Assembly (NCBI GenBank): GCA_016198885.1
Contig: JACQHV010000128.1
Span: forward strand, 1-7,118
Length of the DNA stretch: 7,118 bases
Source of the DNA: Gammaproteobacteria bacterium
GTDB lineage: Bacteria; Pseudomonadota; Gammaproteobacteria; Eutrophobiales; Eutrophobiaceae
Reading direction: 5' to 3'
The notes below the pieces were generated by a model. That model was not told where the DNA came from, did not search any database, and was given only the letters and a program-made list of their open reading frames with translations. Below, piece by piece: positions 1-5,911 of the stretch (the stretch's first letter is position 1; the number at the start of each line of letters is the position of its first letter). Made by a program: the position numbers and the translations under genes.

Positions 1-881
1 AGGGTGGCGATCATGTCGTTGCCTCGCGCAATGTCTTCGGAACGACGGTAATTCTCCTGAATAATGTATTGTCGAAATTCGGACTGCAAACAACCTTTGT
101 CAATCTGACGGATTACGCTGCATGGGAGGCGGCCATCCGTACCGAAACACGCCTGCTGTTTCTGGAGACGCCATCCAATCCTCTGACGGAGATCGCCGAT
201 ATCCGGCGGCTTGCGGACATCGCGCATGCCCATGATTGTCTCCTGGTGGTGGACAACTGTTTTTGCACGCCTGTCTTGCAGCAACCATTCAGTCTCGGGG
301 CTGATATTATTATTCATTCCGCTACAAAATATCTCGACGGTCAGGGACGTTGTATTGGCGGGGCTGTGATTGGTGATGTAAAAATGCTGGAAGATGTATT
401 CTCATTCCTGCGCTCGGCAGGACCGACCATGAGCCCGTTCAACGCCTGGGTTTTTCTGAAAGGGCTTGAGACATTATCTGTCAGGATGAAGGCCCATTGT
501 GAAAATGCACAGCAGATAGCGGAGTGGCTGGAGCAACAGGTAGAAGTCGAAAAGGTTTATTTCCCGGGCCTGAAATCACATCCTCAACATAAGCTCGCCT
601 CGAAACAGCAAACCGGTTACGGCGGTATCGTCAGCTTTGTAGTGAAAGGAGGGCAGGAAGCGGCATGGCGCGTGATTGATTCCACACAACTCTTTTCCAT
701 CACGGCCAATCTGGGTGATACCAAGAGCACGATTACCCATCCGGCAACAACAACGCATCACCGGTTGACCGAAGAGCAGCGTGCCGAAGCGGGTATTACC
801 AGTGGATTGCTGCGGCTTTCGATCGGTCTGGAGGATGTTGCAGACCTCAAGGCCGATCTGCAATCGGGCTTGAAGATCTAG
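1..881 (+). CDS. metZ: O-succinylhomoserine sulfhydrylase, C-terminal part (5' end outside window)
   Basis: A PLP-dependent enzyme of the Cys/Met metabolism family (trans-sulfuration fold). It makes homocysteine from O-succinylhomoserine and sulfide in the cytoplasm, a step of methionine biosynthesis. The reading frame is open from base 3, so the gene starts upstream; 292 codons are visible and about 100 N-terminal residues are missing compared with the usual ~390-400. An internal TTG at 69 is not a start, because conserved sequence (GGDHVVASRNVFGTT) precedes it. The PLP lysine lies in SATKYLDGQGR (codon at 327), and the PLP-contacting Asp is in VVDNCF. The DGQGR stretch after the lysine and the GDTKSTITHPATTTHH segment near the C-terminus fit MetZ better than MetB, MetC or MetY as I remember them, but subfamily assignment by eye is less certain than the family. 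It is separated from the serine-cycle genes by ~500 bases and is probably a separate transcription unit. Confidence 0.88.
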   Translation, partial: GGDHVVASRNVFGTTVILLNNVLSKFGLQTTFVNLTDYAAWEAAIRTETRLLFLETPSNPLTEIADIRRLADIAHAHDCLLVVDNCFCTPVLQQPFSLGADIIIHSATKYLDGQGRCIGGAVIGDVKMLEDVFSFLRSAGPTMSPFNAWVFLKGLETLSVRMKAHCENAQQIAEWLEQQVEVEKVYFPGLKSHPQHKLASKQQTGYGGIVSFVVKGGQEAAWRVIDSTQLFSITANLGDTKSTITHPATTTHHRLTEEQRAEAGITSGLLRLSIGLEDVADLKADLQSGLKI

Positions 882-895
882 CTCGGGTGTTTTTT
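865..895 (+). terminator. Possible weak rho-independent terminator of metZ
   Basis: CGGGCT (865-870) can pair with AGCTCG (880-885), with one G-U pair, around a 9-base loop containing the end of metZ. Four bases later comes a run of six T (890-895). The stem is short and overlaps the stop codon, so this is only a candidate. Confidence 0.3.
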
Positions 896-966
896 GATCG
901 ATTCCAGATATCCGTTGCTTGCCAATTATCAGGTAGCGGCTCAGTTTGAAACCAAAATAGAAACGA

Positions 967-1125
967 TGTCATTTCGAAGACATGAAGTGGCTGAGAAATC
1001 TCCGCAGGCGTCCCGAGTGTAACGAGGGACCTTCTGCTATGAAACCCCAGGATCCCTCACATACTCCCTCACAAGCTCCCTCACGTTCGTTCGGGACAGG
1101 GTTCGGGACAGGGTTCGGGATGACA
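967..1125. repeat. Fold-back intergenic repeat with 12-base internal tandem units
   Basis: The outer ends are imperfect inverted repeats: TGTCATTTCGA (967-977) against TCGGGATGACA (1115-1125), 9 of 11 paired. An inner pair is TCCCGAGTGTAACGAGGG (1011-1028) against the CCCTCAC...GTTCGGGA segment around 1078-1096. The general pattern (GTCAT...GAGAAATCT...CCCGAG...GAGGGA...TCCCTC...CGGGATGAC) resembles small non-coding palindromic repeats scattered between genes in many bacteria. The right arm is enlarged by two period-12 arrays: TCCCTCAC at 1053, 1065 and 1077, and GTTCGGGACAGG at 1089 and 1101 with a diverged third copy at 1113. It has no coding potential and no transposase. It lies between two transcription units, so an effect on transcript ends is possible but unproven. 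Confidence 0.7.
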
Positions 1126-1191
1126 AACTGACCACTACCGCCGATTAATATTTTTTGAACACTCGTCCCTTAGCATTTAGAATGGGCATGG

Positions 1192-1221
1192 TTGTAACGA
1201 GGGAGAAGGGTGCGATATTAT
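1192..1221 (+). promoter_or_regulatory. Candidate sigma-70 promoter for the serine-cycle operon
   Basis: TTGTAA (1192-1197; 4 of 6 to TTGACA) is followed after 18 bases by TATTAT (1216-1221; 5 of 6 to TATAAT). Transcription would begin near 1228, inside the palindrome at 1218-1238, giving a leader of about 150 bases before sga. A second possible pair, TTGTGC (1221-1226) with TAATAA (1243-1248) at 16-base spacing, would put the palindrome over the -35 box instead. The region is AT-rich, so chance matches are likely; no other box pair in the gap looks clearly better. Confidence 0.35.
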
Positions 1222-1238
1222 TGTGCAGTGCACAATAA
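1218..1238. promoter_or_regulatory. Perfect 21-base palindrome, probable operator
   Basis: TTATTGTGCA (1218-1227), a central G (1228) and TGCACAATAA (1229-1238) are exact inverted copies. The length and two-fold symmetry fit a dimeric helix-turn-helix regulator. The core contains T-N11-A symmetry as in LysR-type sites, which is notable because serine-cycle genes of Methylobacterium are controlled by the LysR-type regulator QscR. GntR- or LacI-type regulators cannot be excluded. It overlaps the -10/start region of the best promoter candidate. No regulator gene is in the window. It could also form a hairpin in RNA, but without a following T-run it is unlikely to be a terminator. Confidence 0.55.
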
Positions 1239-1270
1239 GTAATAATAATATAGAACACATTTAACATAAG

Positions 1271-1295
1271 AGCATCATTATCCAGAATTGATGCT
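1271..1295 (+). other. Small hairpin in the sga leader
   Basis: AGCATCA (1271-1277) and TGATGCT (1289-1295) are perfect inverted repeats around an 11-base loop. It lies in the AT-rich leader about 85-110 bases before sga. No T-run follows directly, so I do not call it an attenuator. No known riboswitch pattern was recognised in the leader. Confidence 0.3.
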
Positions 1296-1370
1296 TGATT
1301 TATCTAACTAATAATCAGGATTTTTTAAGGATTTTTTCTTTTTAATTAATAACTTCCAAAAATTGAGACT

Positions 1371-1375
1371 GGAGG
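1371..1375 (+). promoter_or_regulatory. sga ribosome binding site that argues for the second ATG
   Basis: GGAGG is only 3 bases before the ATG at 1379 but 9 bases before the in-frame ATG at 1385. Normal spacing favours 1385, which begins MPGRNFLFIPGPTN. Confidence 0.7.
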
Positions 1376-1378
1376 ATA

Positions 1379-2581
1379 ATGACCATGCCAGGCCGTAATT
1401 TTCTGTTTATTCCGGGCCCAACCAATGTCCCACAGCGTATTCGTAATGCGATGGCCATCGAGCAGGAGGATATGCGTGCCATTGATTTCCCCAAATTTAC
1501 CCTGCCGCTCTTTGAGGATCTGAAAAAAATTTTCAAGACCAAGTCCAGCCGTGTATTTATTTTTCCTTCCTCCGGCACCGGTGGCTGGGAAGCGGCGGTG
1601 ACCAATACATTGTCACCGGGTGACAAGGTACTGATGTCCGGTTTCGGTCATTTCAGCAATCTCTGGATCGATCTGTGCCAGCGCCATGCACTCGATGTGC
1701 AGGCCCTGGAAGTGGACTGGGGTGAAGGCGTGCCGGTAGAGCAATATGCCGACATCCTCAAGAAGGATAAGGATAAAAAGATCAAGGCGGTATTCGCCAC
1801 GCACAACGAGACGGCAACGGGAGTCACCAGTGATGTGCCGGCGGTGCGCAAGGCGCTGGATGATGCGAAACACCCGGCATTATTGTTTGTCGATGGCGTG
1901 AGTTCCGTTGCAAGTATTGACTTCCGCATGGATGAGTGGAATGTGGATCTCTGTGTCAGCGGTTCCCAGAAAGGGTTCATGTTGCCGACGGGCCTTGGCA
2001 TTGTCTGCGCAAGCCAGAAGGCACTTGAGGCGCGCAAGTCGGCGAAGCTGTATCGCACTTTTTTCAGCTTCGATGACATGATCACGGCGAATGACAACGG
2101 CTATTTTCCATATACCCCGGCCACGATCTTCCTGCGAGGTTTGCGTGAATCGGTGAATATGCTGCTGGAAGAAGGACTGGAAAATGTGTTCAAGCGCCAT
2201 AATCGCATGGCCACCGCCGTGCGCAAGGCCGTGGAGGCGTGGGGGAATAGCGCGAAGGGAATCCGGCTGGTTGCCAAGGAACCCAAATGGCATTCAGATA
2301 CGGTAAGCGCGATCTATGTACCGGAAGGATTCGATGGTAATGAAGTCGTCCGTCATGCCTACAAGCATTACAATCTGGCCCTTTCCGTAAGTCTTGCCAA
2401 GATCGCCGGCAAGGCCTTCCGTATCGGCCATCTCGGGGACATGAATGAGATGATGATCTTGGCGCCGATCACCGGCGCTGAGATGGCAATGAAGGATCTT
2501 GGTATTCCGGTACAACTCGGCAGTGGCGTCGCCGCTGCGCAGGAATATCTGTGCAGCACGAAAACGAACAGACTGGCCTGA
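1379..2581 (+). CDS. sga: Serine-glyoxylate aminotransferase
   Basis: A PLP enzyme of aminotransferase class V. It converts serine plus glyoxylate to hydroxypyruvate plus glycine, a hallmark step of the serine cycle. The protein has 400 residues from the first ATG, or 398 from the ATG at 1385, which has the better-placed ribosome binding site; ~390-400 is normal for the family. The N-terminal GRNFLFIPGPTNVP is the typical start of alanine/serine-glyoxylate aminotransferases. The SSGTGGWEAA segment (about 64-73) binds the PLP phosphate. HNETATGV (about 142-149) is the active-site loop, VDGVSSVAS (171-179) holds the PLP-contacting Asp, and GSQKGFMLPTGL carries the Schiff-base Lys at ~198. The C-terminal domain includes FRIGHLGDMNE. 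It is the first gene of the cluster, followed by mcl after 48 bases. Alanine-glyoxylate or purine-catabolic relatives share the fold, but the neighbours settle the serine-cycle role. Confidence 0.93.
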   Translation: MTMPGRNFLFIPGPTNVPQRIRNAMAIEQEDMRAIDFPKFTLPLFEDLKKIFKTKSSRVFIFPSSGTGGWEAAVTNTLSPGDKVLMSGFGHFSNLWIDLCQRHALDVQALEVDWGEGVPVEQYADILKKDKDKKIKAVFATHNETATGVTSDVPAVRKALDDAKHPALLFVDGVSSVASIDFRMDEWNVDLCVSGSQKGFMLPTGLGIVCASQKALEARKSAKLYRTFFSFDDMITANDNGYFPYTPATIFLRGLRESVNMLLEEGLENVFKRHNRMATAVRKAVEAWGNSAKGIRLVAKEPKWHSDTVSAIYVPEGFDGNEVVRHAYKHYNLALSVSLAKIAGKAFRIGHLGDMNEMMILAPITGAEMAMKDLGIPVQLGSGVAAAQEYLCSTKTNRLA

Positions 2582-2629
2582 GACGGGAAATTGGATACTA
2601 CGAACCGGTAAAATCCAGGAGAAGTAACC

Positions 2630-3598
2630 ATGAGTTTTACGCAATATGAACAGGCCCGCGCGCGGCTGCAGCGCAGTGAACTGGCGGTGCCCGGGTCCAA
2701 CCCGGGCATGTTTGAAAAAGCCGCAAAGAGTGAAACCGATTATATTTTCCTCGATTGTGAAGATGCCGTCGTTCCGGATGACAAGCCACAGGCGCGTAAG
2801 AATATTATCCAGGCCCTGAATGAAATCGATTGGGGCGACAAGACGATGTCCGTCCGTATTAACGGTCTGGATACCCATTATATGTACCGTGATGTGGTGG
2901 ATATTGTTGAACAGGCGGGTGAACGTCTGGATACGATATTGATTCCAAAAGTCGGAACGCCATCGGATGTCTATGTTGTAGATTGCCTCCTGACGCAGAT
3001 TGAAACAGTCAAAGGCCTCAAGAAACGCATCGGTATCGAGTGTCTGATCGAGACGGCACTGGGCGGCGCCAATGTAATGGCAATTGCCCAATCCAGCAAA
3101 CGGCTTGAAGCGCTGCATTTTGGGGTCGCGGATTATGCCGCCAGTATGCGCGCGCGCACAACGAACATCGGGGGACTGAATCCGGATTATAATTGTGACG
3201 GTGCCATGGCGGATCAATGGCATGCCGCCCTCGTCAACATGGCGACGGCCTGCCGCGCCTTTGGCTTGCGCGCTATTGACGGCCCGTTTGGTGATTTTAA
3301 TGATCCCGAAGGTTATCGCGCCGCCGCGAAGCGTGTTGCCGCATTGGGTTATGAAGGCAAATGGGCGATTCATCCATCGCAGATCGCATTGGCAAACGAA
3401 GTCATGTCACCGCCTGAGAAGGAAGTCACGCGCGCACGCCGTATCCTTGAGGCCCTGCAGGAGGCCGCCAAGGCAGGAAAGGGCGCGGCCCAACTGGATG
3501 GCAAGATGATTGATATCGCATCCGAACGCATGGCGAGAAATGTCATCAAGCAGGCCGATGCGATAACTGCAAAGAAGAACGTGAAGCGTGAAACGTGA
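2630..3598 (+). CDS. mcl: Malyl-CoA lyase
   Basis: An Mg-dependent enzyme of the HpcH/HpaI (CitE-like) aldolase family. It cleaves L-malyl-CoA to acetyl-CoA and glyoxylate, the cycle-closing step. It has 322 residues, close to the ~320 of the family. RSELAVPGSNPGMFEKA (15-31) is the conserved N-terminal CoA/substrate segment and FLDCEDAV (40-47) follows it. The substrate-binding Arg is in SVRINGLDTHYMYRD (R76). The metal ligands are expected to be Glu in IECLIETALG (E141) and Asp in FGVADYAAS (D168). GPFGDFNDPEGY and KWAIHPSQI are strongly family-typical. The loop after IGGLNPDY looks about 10 residues shorter than in the Methylobacterium enzyme as I remember it. An AGGAG site at 2617-2621 lies 8 bases before the ATG. 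The last residues (VKRET) and the stop codon are encoded by an intergenic repeat that runs into the gene. Citrate lyase beta is less likely, given sga and mtkAB beside it. Confidence 0.94.
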   Translation: MSFTQYEQARARLQRSELAVPGSNPGMFEKAAKSETDYIFLDCEDAVVPDDKPQARKNIIQALNEIDWGDKTMSVRINGLDTHYMYRDVVDIVEQAGERLDTILIPKVGTPSDVYVVDCLLTQIETVKGLKKRIGIECLIETALGGANVMAIAQSSKRLEALHFGVADYAASMRARTTNIGGLNPDYNCDGAMADQWHAALVNMATACRAFGLRAIDGPFGDFNDPEGYRAAAKRVAALGYEGKWAIHPSQIALANEVMSPPEKEVTRARRILEALQEAAKAGKGAAQLDGKMIDIASERMARNVIKQADAITAKKNVKRET

Positions 3599-3646
3599 AA
3601 CGTATCTCGTAGGTATTCGCTTCACGCTTCACGAATGACGCTTCAC
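3580..3646. repeat. Inverted array of 7-base units overlapping the mcl 3' end
   Basis: The left arm has three tandem heptamers: GTGAAGC (3581-3587), GTGAAAC (3588-3594) and GTGAAAC (3595-3601). The right arm has the reverse-complement units: GCTTCAC (3619), GCTTCAC (3626), a degenerate GAATGAC (3633) and GCTTCAC (3640-3646). The arms give a perfect 13-base stem (3580-3592 with 3621-3633) around 28 bases. The mcl stop TGA (3596-3598) lies within the left arm. It could form a strong hairpin in mRNA right at the end of mcl. There is no T-run after it, so mRNA protection or partial termination are guesses. Confidence 0.75.
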
Positions 3647-3707
3647 ATCTTAGCCGTGGCAAGAACTATTTTAATATTTTGAATTGTAAAAACTAAAAAT
3701 CAAGGTT

Positions 3708-3712
3708 GGAGG
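3708..3712 (+). promoter_or_regulatory. mtkA ribosome binding site fixing a GTG start
   Basis: GGAGG lies 8 bases before the GTG at 3721. The in-frame TTG at 3706 overlaps this site and is therefore not the start. Confidence 0.8.
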
Positions 3713-3720
3713 TTACGATC

Positions 3721-4896
3721 GTGGACATCCATGAATACCAGGCAAAAGAAATTCTCTCTGAATTTGGCGTGCCCATTCCCCAAGGGGGGCTGGCCTACAG
3801 TCCGGAACAGGCAGTTTACCGGGCGCATGAGATCGGTGGAGAGAAATGGGTGGTCAAGGCCCAGATTCACTCCGGTGCCCGCGGCAAGGCAGGCGGAATC
3901 AAGATATGCAGCACTGAAGAAGAGATCTGGCAAGCTGCAGAAGAATTGCTGGGTAAAAGATTAATCACCACGCAGACCGGTTCGCAGGGCAAGGTCTGTC
4001 ACCGGCTCTATATTGAAGCAGCGACAGACATCAAGCGGGAACTTTATCTTGGCTTCGTTCTCGATCGCGCCATGGAACGTGTCGCAGTCGTTGCCTCGTC
4101 TGAAGGCGGCATGGAGATCGAAGAGATCGCCGTTGAGAAACCCAAATCCATTATCCGGGTGGCAGTAGAGCCTGCCGTCGGGATGCAACCCTTTCAGGCG
4201 CGTGAAATTGCATTTGCATTGGGACTGGACAAGTCGCTGGTCAATCAGGCGGTGACCACACTGCTGGGATGTTATCGCGCATTCCGTGATCTTGATGCCA
4301 CCATGGTGGAAATCAATCCTCTGGTAGTTACCGGCGATGGTCACCTTCTTGCGCTCGATGCCAAAATGGGCTTTGATGATAATGCGCTGTTCAGGCGTCC
4401 CAATATTTCAGAATTACGCGACAAGTCACAGGAAGATCCACGCGAGATGCGCGCAGCCGACCGTGGTCTCAGCTATGTCAGTCTGGAAGGAAATATCGGC
4501 TGCATTATCAATGGTGCAGGCCTGGCCATGGCGACCATGGATATGATTAAACATGCCGGTGGCGAGCCGGCCAATTTTCTGGATATTGGCGGCGGCGCCT
4601 CTCCTGAGCGTGTCGAAAAGGCCTTTAACCTGGTGTTGTCTGATGACAAGGTCGAGGCCATGCTGGTAAATATCTTTGCCGGTATTAACCGGTGTGACTG
4701 GGTGGCGGAAGGAGTGGTTCAGGCCGTAACCAAGATCGACATGAAGATCCCGTTGGTGGTCCGCCTCTCGGGCACAAATGTTGAAGAAGGAAGACGCATC
4801 CTTAAAGAGAGCAAGTTGCCGATCATCATGGCGGATACATTGGCAGAAGCCGCCGAGAAGGCCGTTGCCGCCTGGAAAAAGGCGACAGGTAAATAA
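3721..4896 (+). CDS. mtkA: Malate thiokinase (malate-CoA ligase), beta subunit
   Basis: The ATP-grasp subunit homologous to SucC. With MtkB it makes malyl-CoA from malate, CoA and ATP. Starting from GTG 3721 it has 391 residues and begins MDIHEYQAKEIL, the usual start of SucC/MtkA proteins. The nucleotide-binding Lys is in WVVKAQIHSGARGKAGG (K46, with the loop to ~59). The Mg ligands fit E197/N199 in VEINPLVV and D213 in ALDAKMGFDD, matching the positions of N199 and D213 in E. coli SucC. The C-terminal ligase/CoA-binding domain includes NGAGLAMATMD, FLDIGGGAS, NIFAGINRCDWVA and RLSGTNVEEGR. By sequence alone succinyl-CoA ligase is possible; assignment to malate rests on the position between mcl and hpr/ppc and on my impression that it resembles MtkA of methylotrophs. 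It is followed by mtkB after 21 bases. Confidence 0.9.
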   Translation: MDIHEYQAKEILSEFGVPIPQGGLAYSPEQAVYRAHEIGGEKWVVKAQIHSGARGKAGGIKICSTEEEIWQAAEELLGKRLITTQTGSQGKVCHRLYIEAATDIKRELYLGFVLDRAMERVAVVASSEGGMEIEEIAVEKPKSIIRVAVEPAVGMQPFQAREIAFALGLDKSLVNQAVTTLLGCYRAFRDLDATMVEINPLVVTGDGHLLALDAKMGFDDNALFRRPNISELRDKSQEDPREMRAADRGLSYVSLEGNIGCIINGAGLAMATMDMIKHAGGEPANFLDIGGGASPERVEKAFNLVLSDDKVEAMLVNIFAGINRCDWVAEGVVQAVTKIDMKIPLVVRLSGTNVEEGRRILKESKLPIIMADTLAEAAEKAVAAWKKATGK

Positions 4897-4917
4897 GAAT
4901 CAGTAGAGGAAAAATCT

Positions 4918-5808
4918 ATGGCAATCCTGATAGACAAAAAAACAAAAGTCATTGTGCAGGGATTTACCGGCCAGATTGGTACGTTCCATGCGCAGGAAAT
5001 GATCGAGTACGGCACAAATGTAGTAGGTGGTGTAACACCCGGAAAAGGGGGCACCAAACATCTGGATTGTCCAGTATTCAATACCGTCAAAGAAGCGGTG
5101 AAAGCTACCGGCGCCAATGCCAGCATTATTTTTATTCCGGCTCCGTTTGCGGCCGACGGCATAATGGAGGCCGCTGATGCAGGCATTAAATATTGTGTTG
5201 CGATCACGGATGGGATTCCTGCGCACGATATGATACGGGTCAAGCGCTACATGCGCCGCTACAAGGCCGAAGACAAAATGGTGCTGACCGGTCCCAATTG
5301 TGCAGGCACCATCAGCCCGGGCAAGGCCATGATGGGCATCATGCCGGGCCATATCTATATGGAAGGTCCGGTGGGTGTTATTGGGCGTTCCGGTACACTG
5401 GGATATGAGGCCGCATCACAGATGAAGGCGCTGAAGATCGGGATCAGCACGAGCATTGGTATTGGTGGAGATCCGATCAATGGAAGTTCTTTCAAGGATC
5501 ACCTGGAACGTTTCGAGAAGGACCCGGAGACCAAGGCGGTCGTCATGATTGGGGAGATTGGTGGTCCTCAGGAAGCCGAGGCGGCGCACTTTGCAAAAGA
5601 CAATATGAAAAAACCGGTCATTGGTTACATTGCCGGACTTACCGCGCCAAAAGGCCGTCGCATGGGCCATGCCGGGGCAATCATTTCCGCCTTTGGCGAG
5701 AGTGCCGCTGAAAAGGTAGAGATATTGCAGGAATGTGGAGTTACCGTTGTTCCTGATCCCGCCTCATTCGGTTCAGTAGTTCAAAAAGTATTGGCAAAAG
5801 TCAGCTGA
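4918..5808 (+). CDS. mtkB: Malate thiokinase (malate-CoA ligase), alpha subunit
   Basis: The CoA-binding, phosphohistidine-bearing subunit homologous to SucD, partner of MtkA. It has 296 residues, normal for the family (~290-300). The N-terminal Rossmann CoA-binding domain shows VQGFTGQIGTFH (13-24) and VGGVTPGKGGT (36-46). ITDGIPAHD (96-104), LTGPNCAGTISPG (123-135) and VIGRSGTLGYE (154-164) are family motifs. The histidine that carries the phosphate is in GRRMGHAGAII (H251, equivalent to H246 of E. coli SucD). AGAGGA-type ribosome binding bases AGAGGA at 4905-4910 lie 7 bases before the ATG. Tight spacing with mtkA indicates co-translation of the two subunits. Succinate specificity cannot be excluded from residues alone; the context favours malate. 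Confidence 0.91.
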   Translation: MAILIDKKTKVIVQGFTGQIGTFHAQEMIEYGTNVVGGVTPGKGGTKHLDCPVFNTVKEAVKATGANASIIFIPAPFAADGIMEAADAGIKYCVAITDGIPAHDMIRVKRYMRRYKAEDKMVLTGPNCAGTISPGKAMMGIMPGHIYMEGPVGVIGRSGTLGYEAASQMKALKIGISTSIGIGGDPINGSSFKDHLERFEKDPETKAVVMIGEIGGPQEAEAAHFAKDNMKKPVIGYIAGLTAPKGRRMGHAGAIISAFGESAAEKVEILQECGVTVVPDPASFGSVVQKVLAKVS

Positions 5809-5812
5809 TTAC

Positions 5813-5893
5813 TGGAATGTGGCAAGTGGTATGTAGTATGCAGGTTACCTGGAAGTGTAAATCCTACATTCCACCTGCAACCTGCTACCTACA
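5813..5893. repeat. Fold-back repeat with 7-base units between mtkB and hpr
   Basis: The right arm is three tandem heptamers, ACCTGCA (5873), ACCTGCT (5880) and ACCTACA (5887-5893). The left arm carries imperfect inverted counterparts: GTATGTAG (5829-5836) against CTACCTAC (5885-5892), and GCAGGTT (5840-5846) against AACCTGC (5879-5885). The centre forms a hairpin: GGAA and TGTA (5851-5859, one bulged G) pair with TACATTCC (5865-5872). A further TGGAATGT (5813-5820) can pair with ACATTCCA (5866-5873) as an alternative. It fills most of the 103-base gap and ends shortly before the hpr ribosome binding site. Function unknown. Confidence 0.65.
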
Positions 5894-5911
5894 AGAATAC
5901 AGGAGCAAATA

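Noticed and set aside
69..71. TTG at 69 as start of the first gene
   Set aside because: The upstream in-frame codons 3-68 encode conserved MetZ sequence, so the gene is cut by the window edge and does not start here.
967..1125. CRISPR array because of evenly spaced short repeats
   Set aside because: The repeats are 8-12 bases at a 12-base step with no spacers and lie inside a fold-back element.
1239..1378. A riboswitch (for example glycine-responsive) in the sga leader
   Set aside because: No recognisable aptamer pattern; only one small 7-base hairpin and AT-rich sequence.
1648..2293. Minus-strand open frames opposite sga
   Set aside because: They overlap a strongly supported aminotransferase gene, overlap each other, and show no protein motif.
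2294..3373. A 359-codon open frame on the minus strand opposite mcl
   Set aside because: It lies opposite the end of sga and most of mcl, which have clear family motifs. The translation has no recognisable motif and is rich in His, Arg and Ile as expected from the antisense of a codon-biased gene.
3706..3708. TTG at 3706 as start of mtkA
   Set aside because: It overlaps the ribosome binding site, and the family start MDIHEYQAKE begins at GTG 3721.
4719..5352. Minus-strand open frames of 150-174 codons over the mtkA-mtkB junction
   Set aside because: They are antisense to two well-supported genes and have no recognisable motif.
3721..5808. sucC-sucD (succinyl-CoA ligase of the TCA cycle)
   Set aside because: The homology permits it, but the position between malyl-CoA lyase and hydroxypyruvate reductase makes malate thiokinase much more likely.
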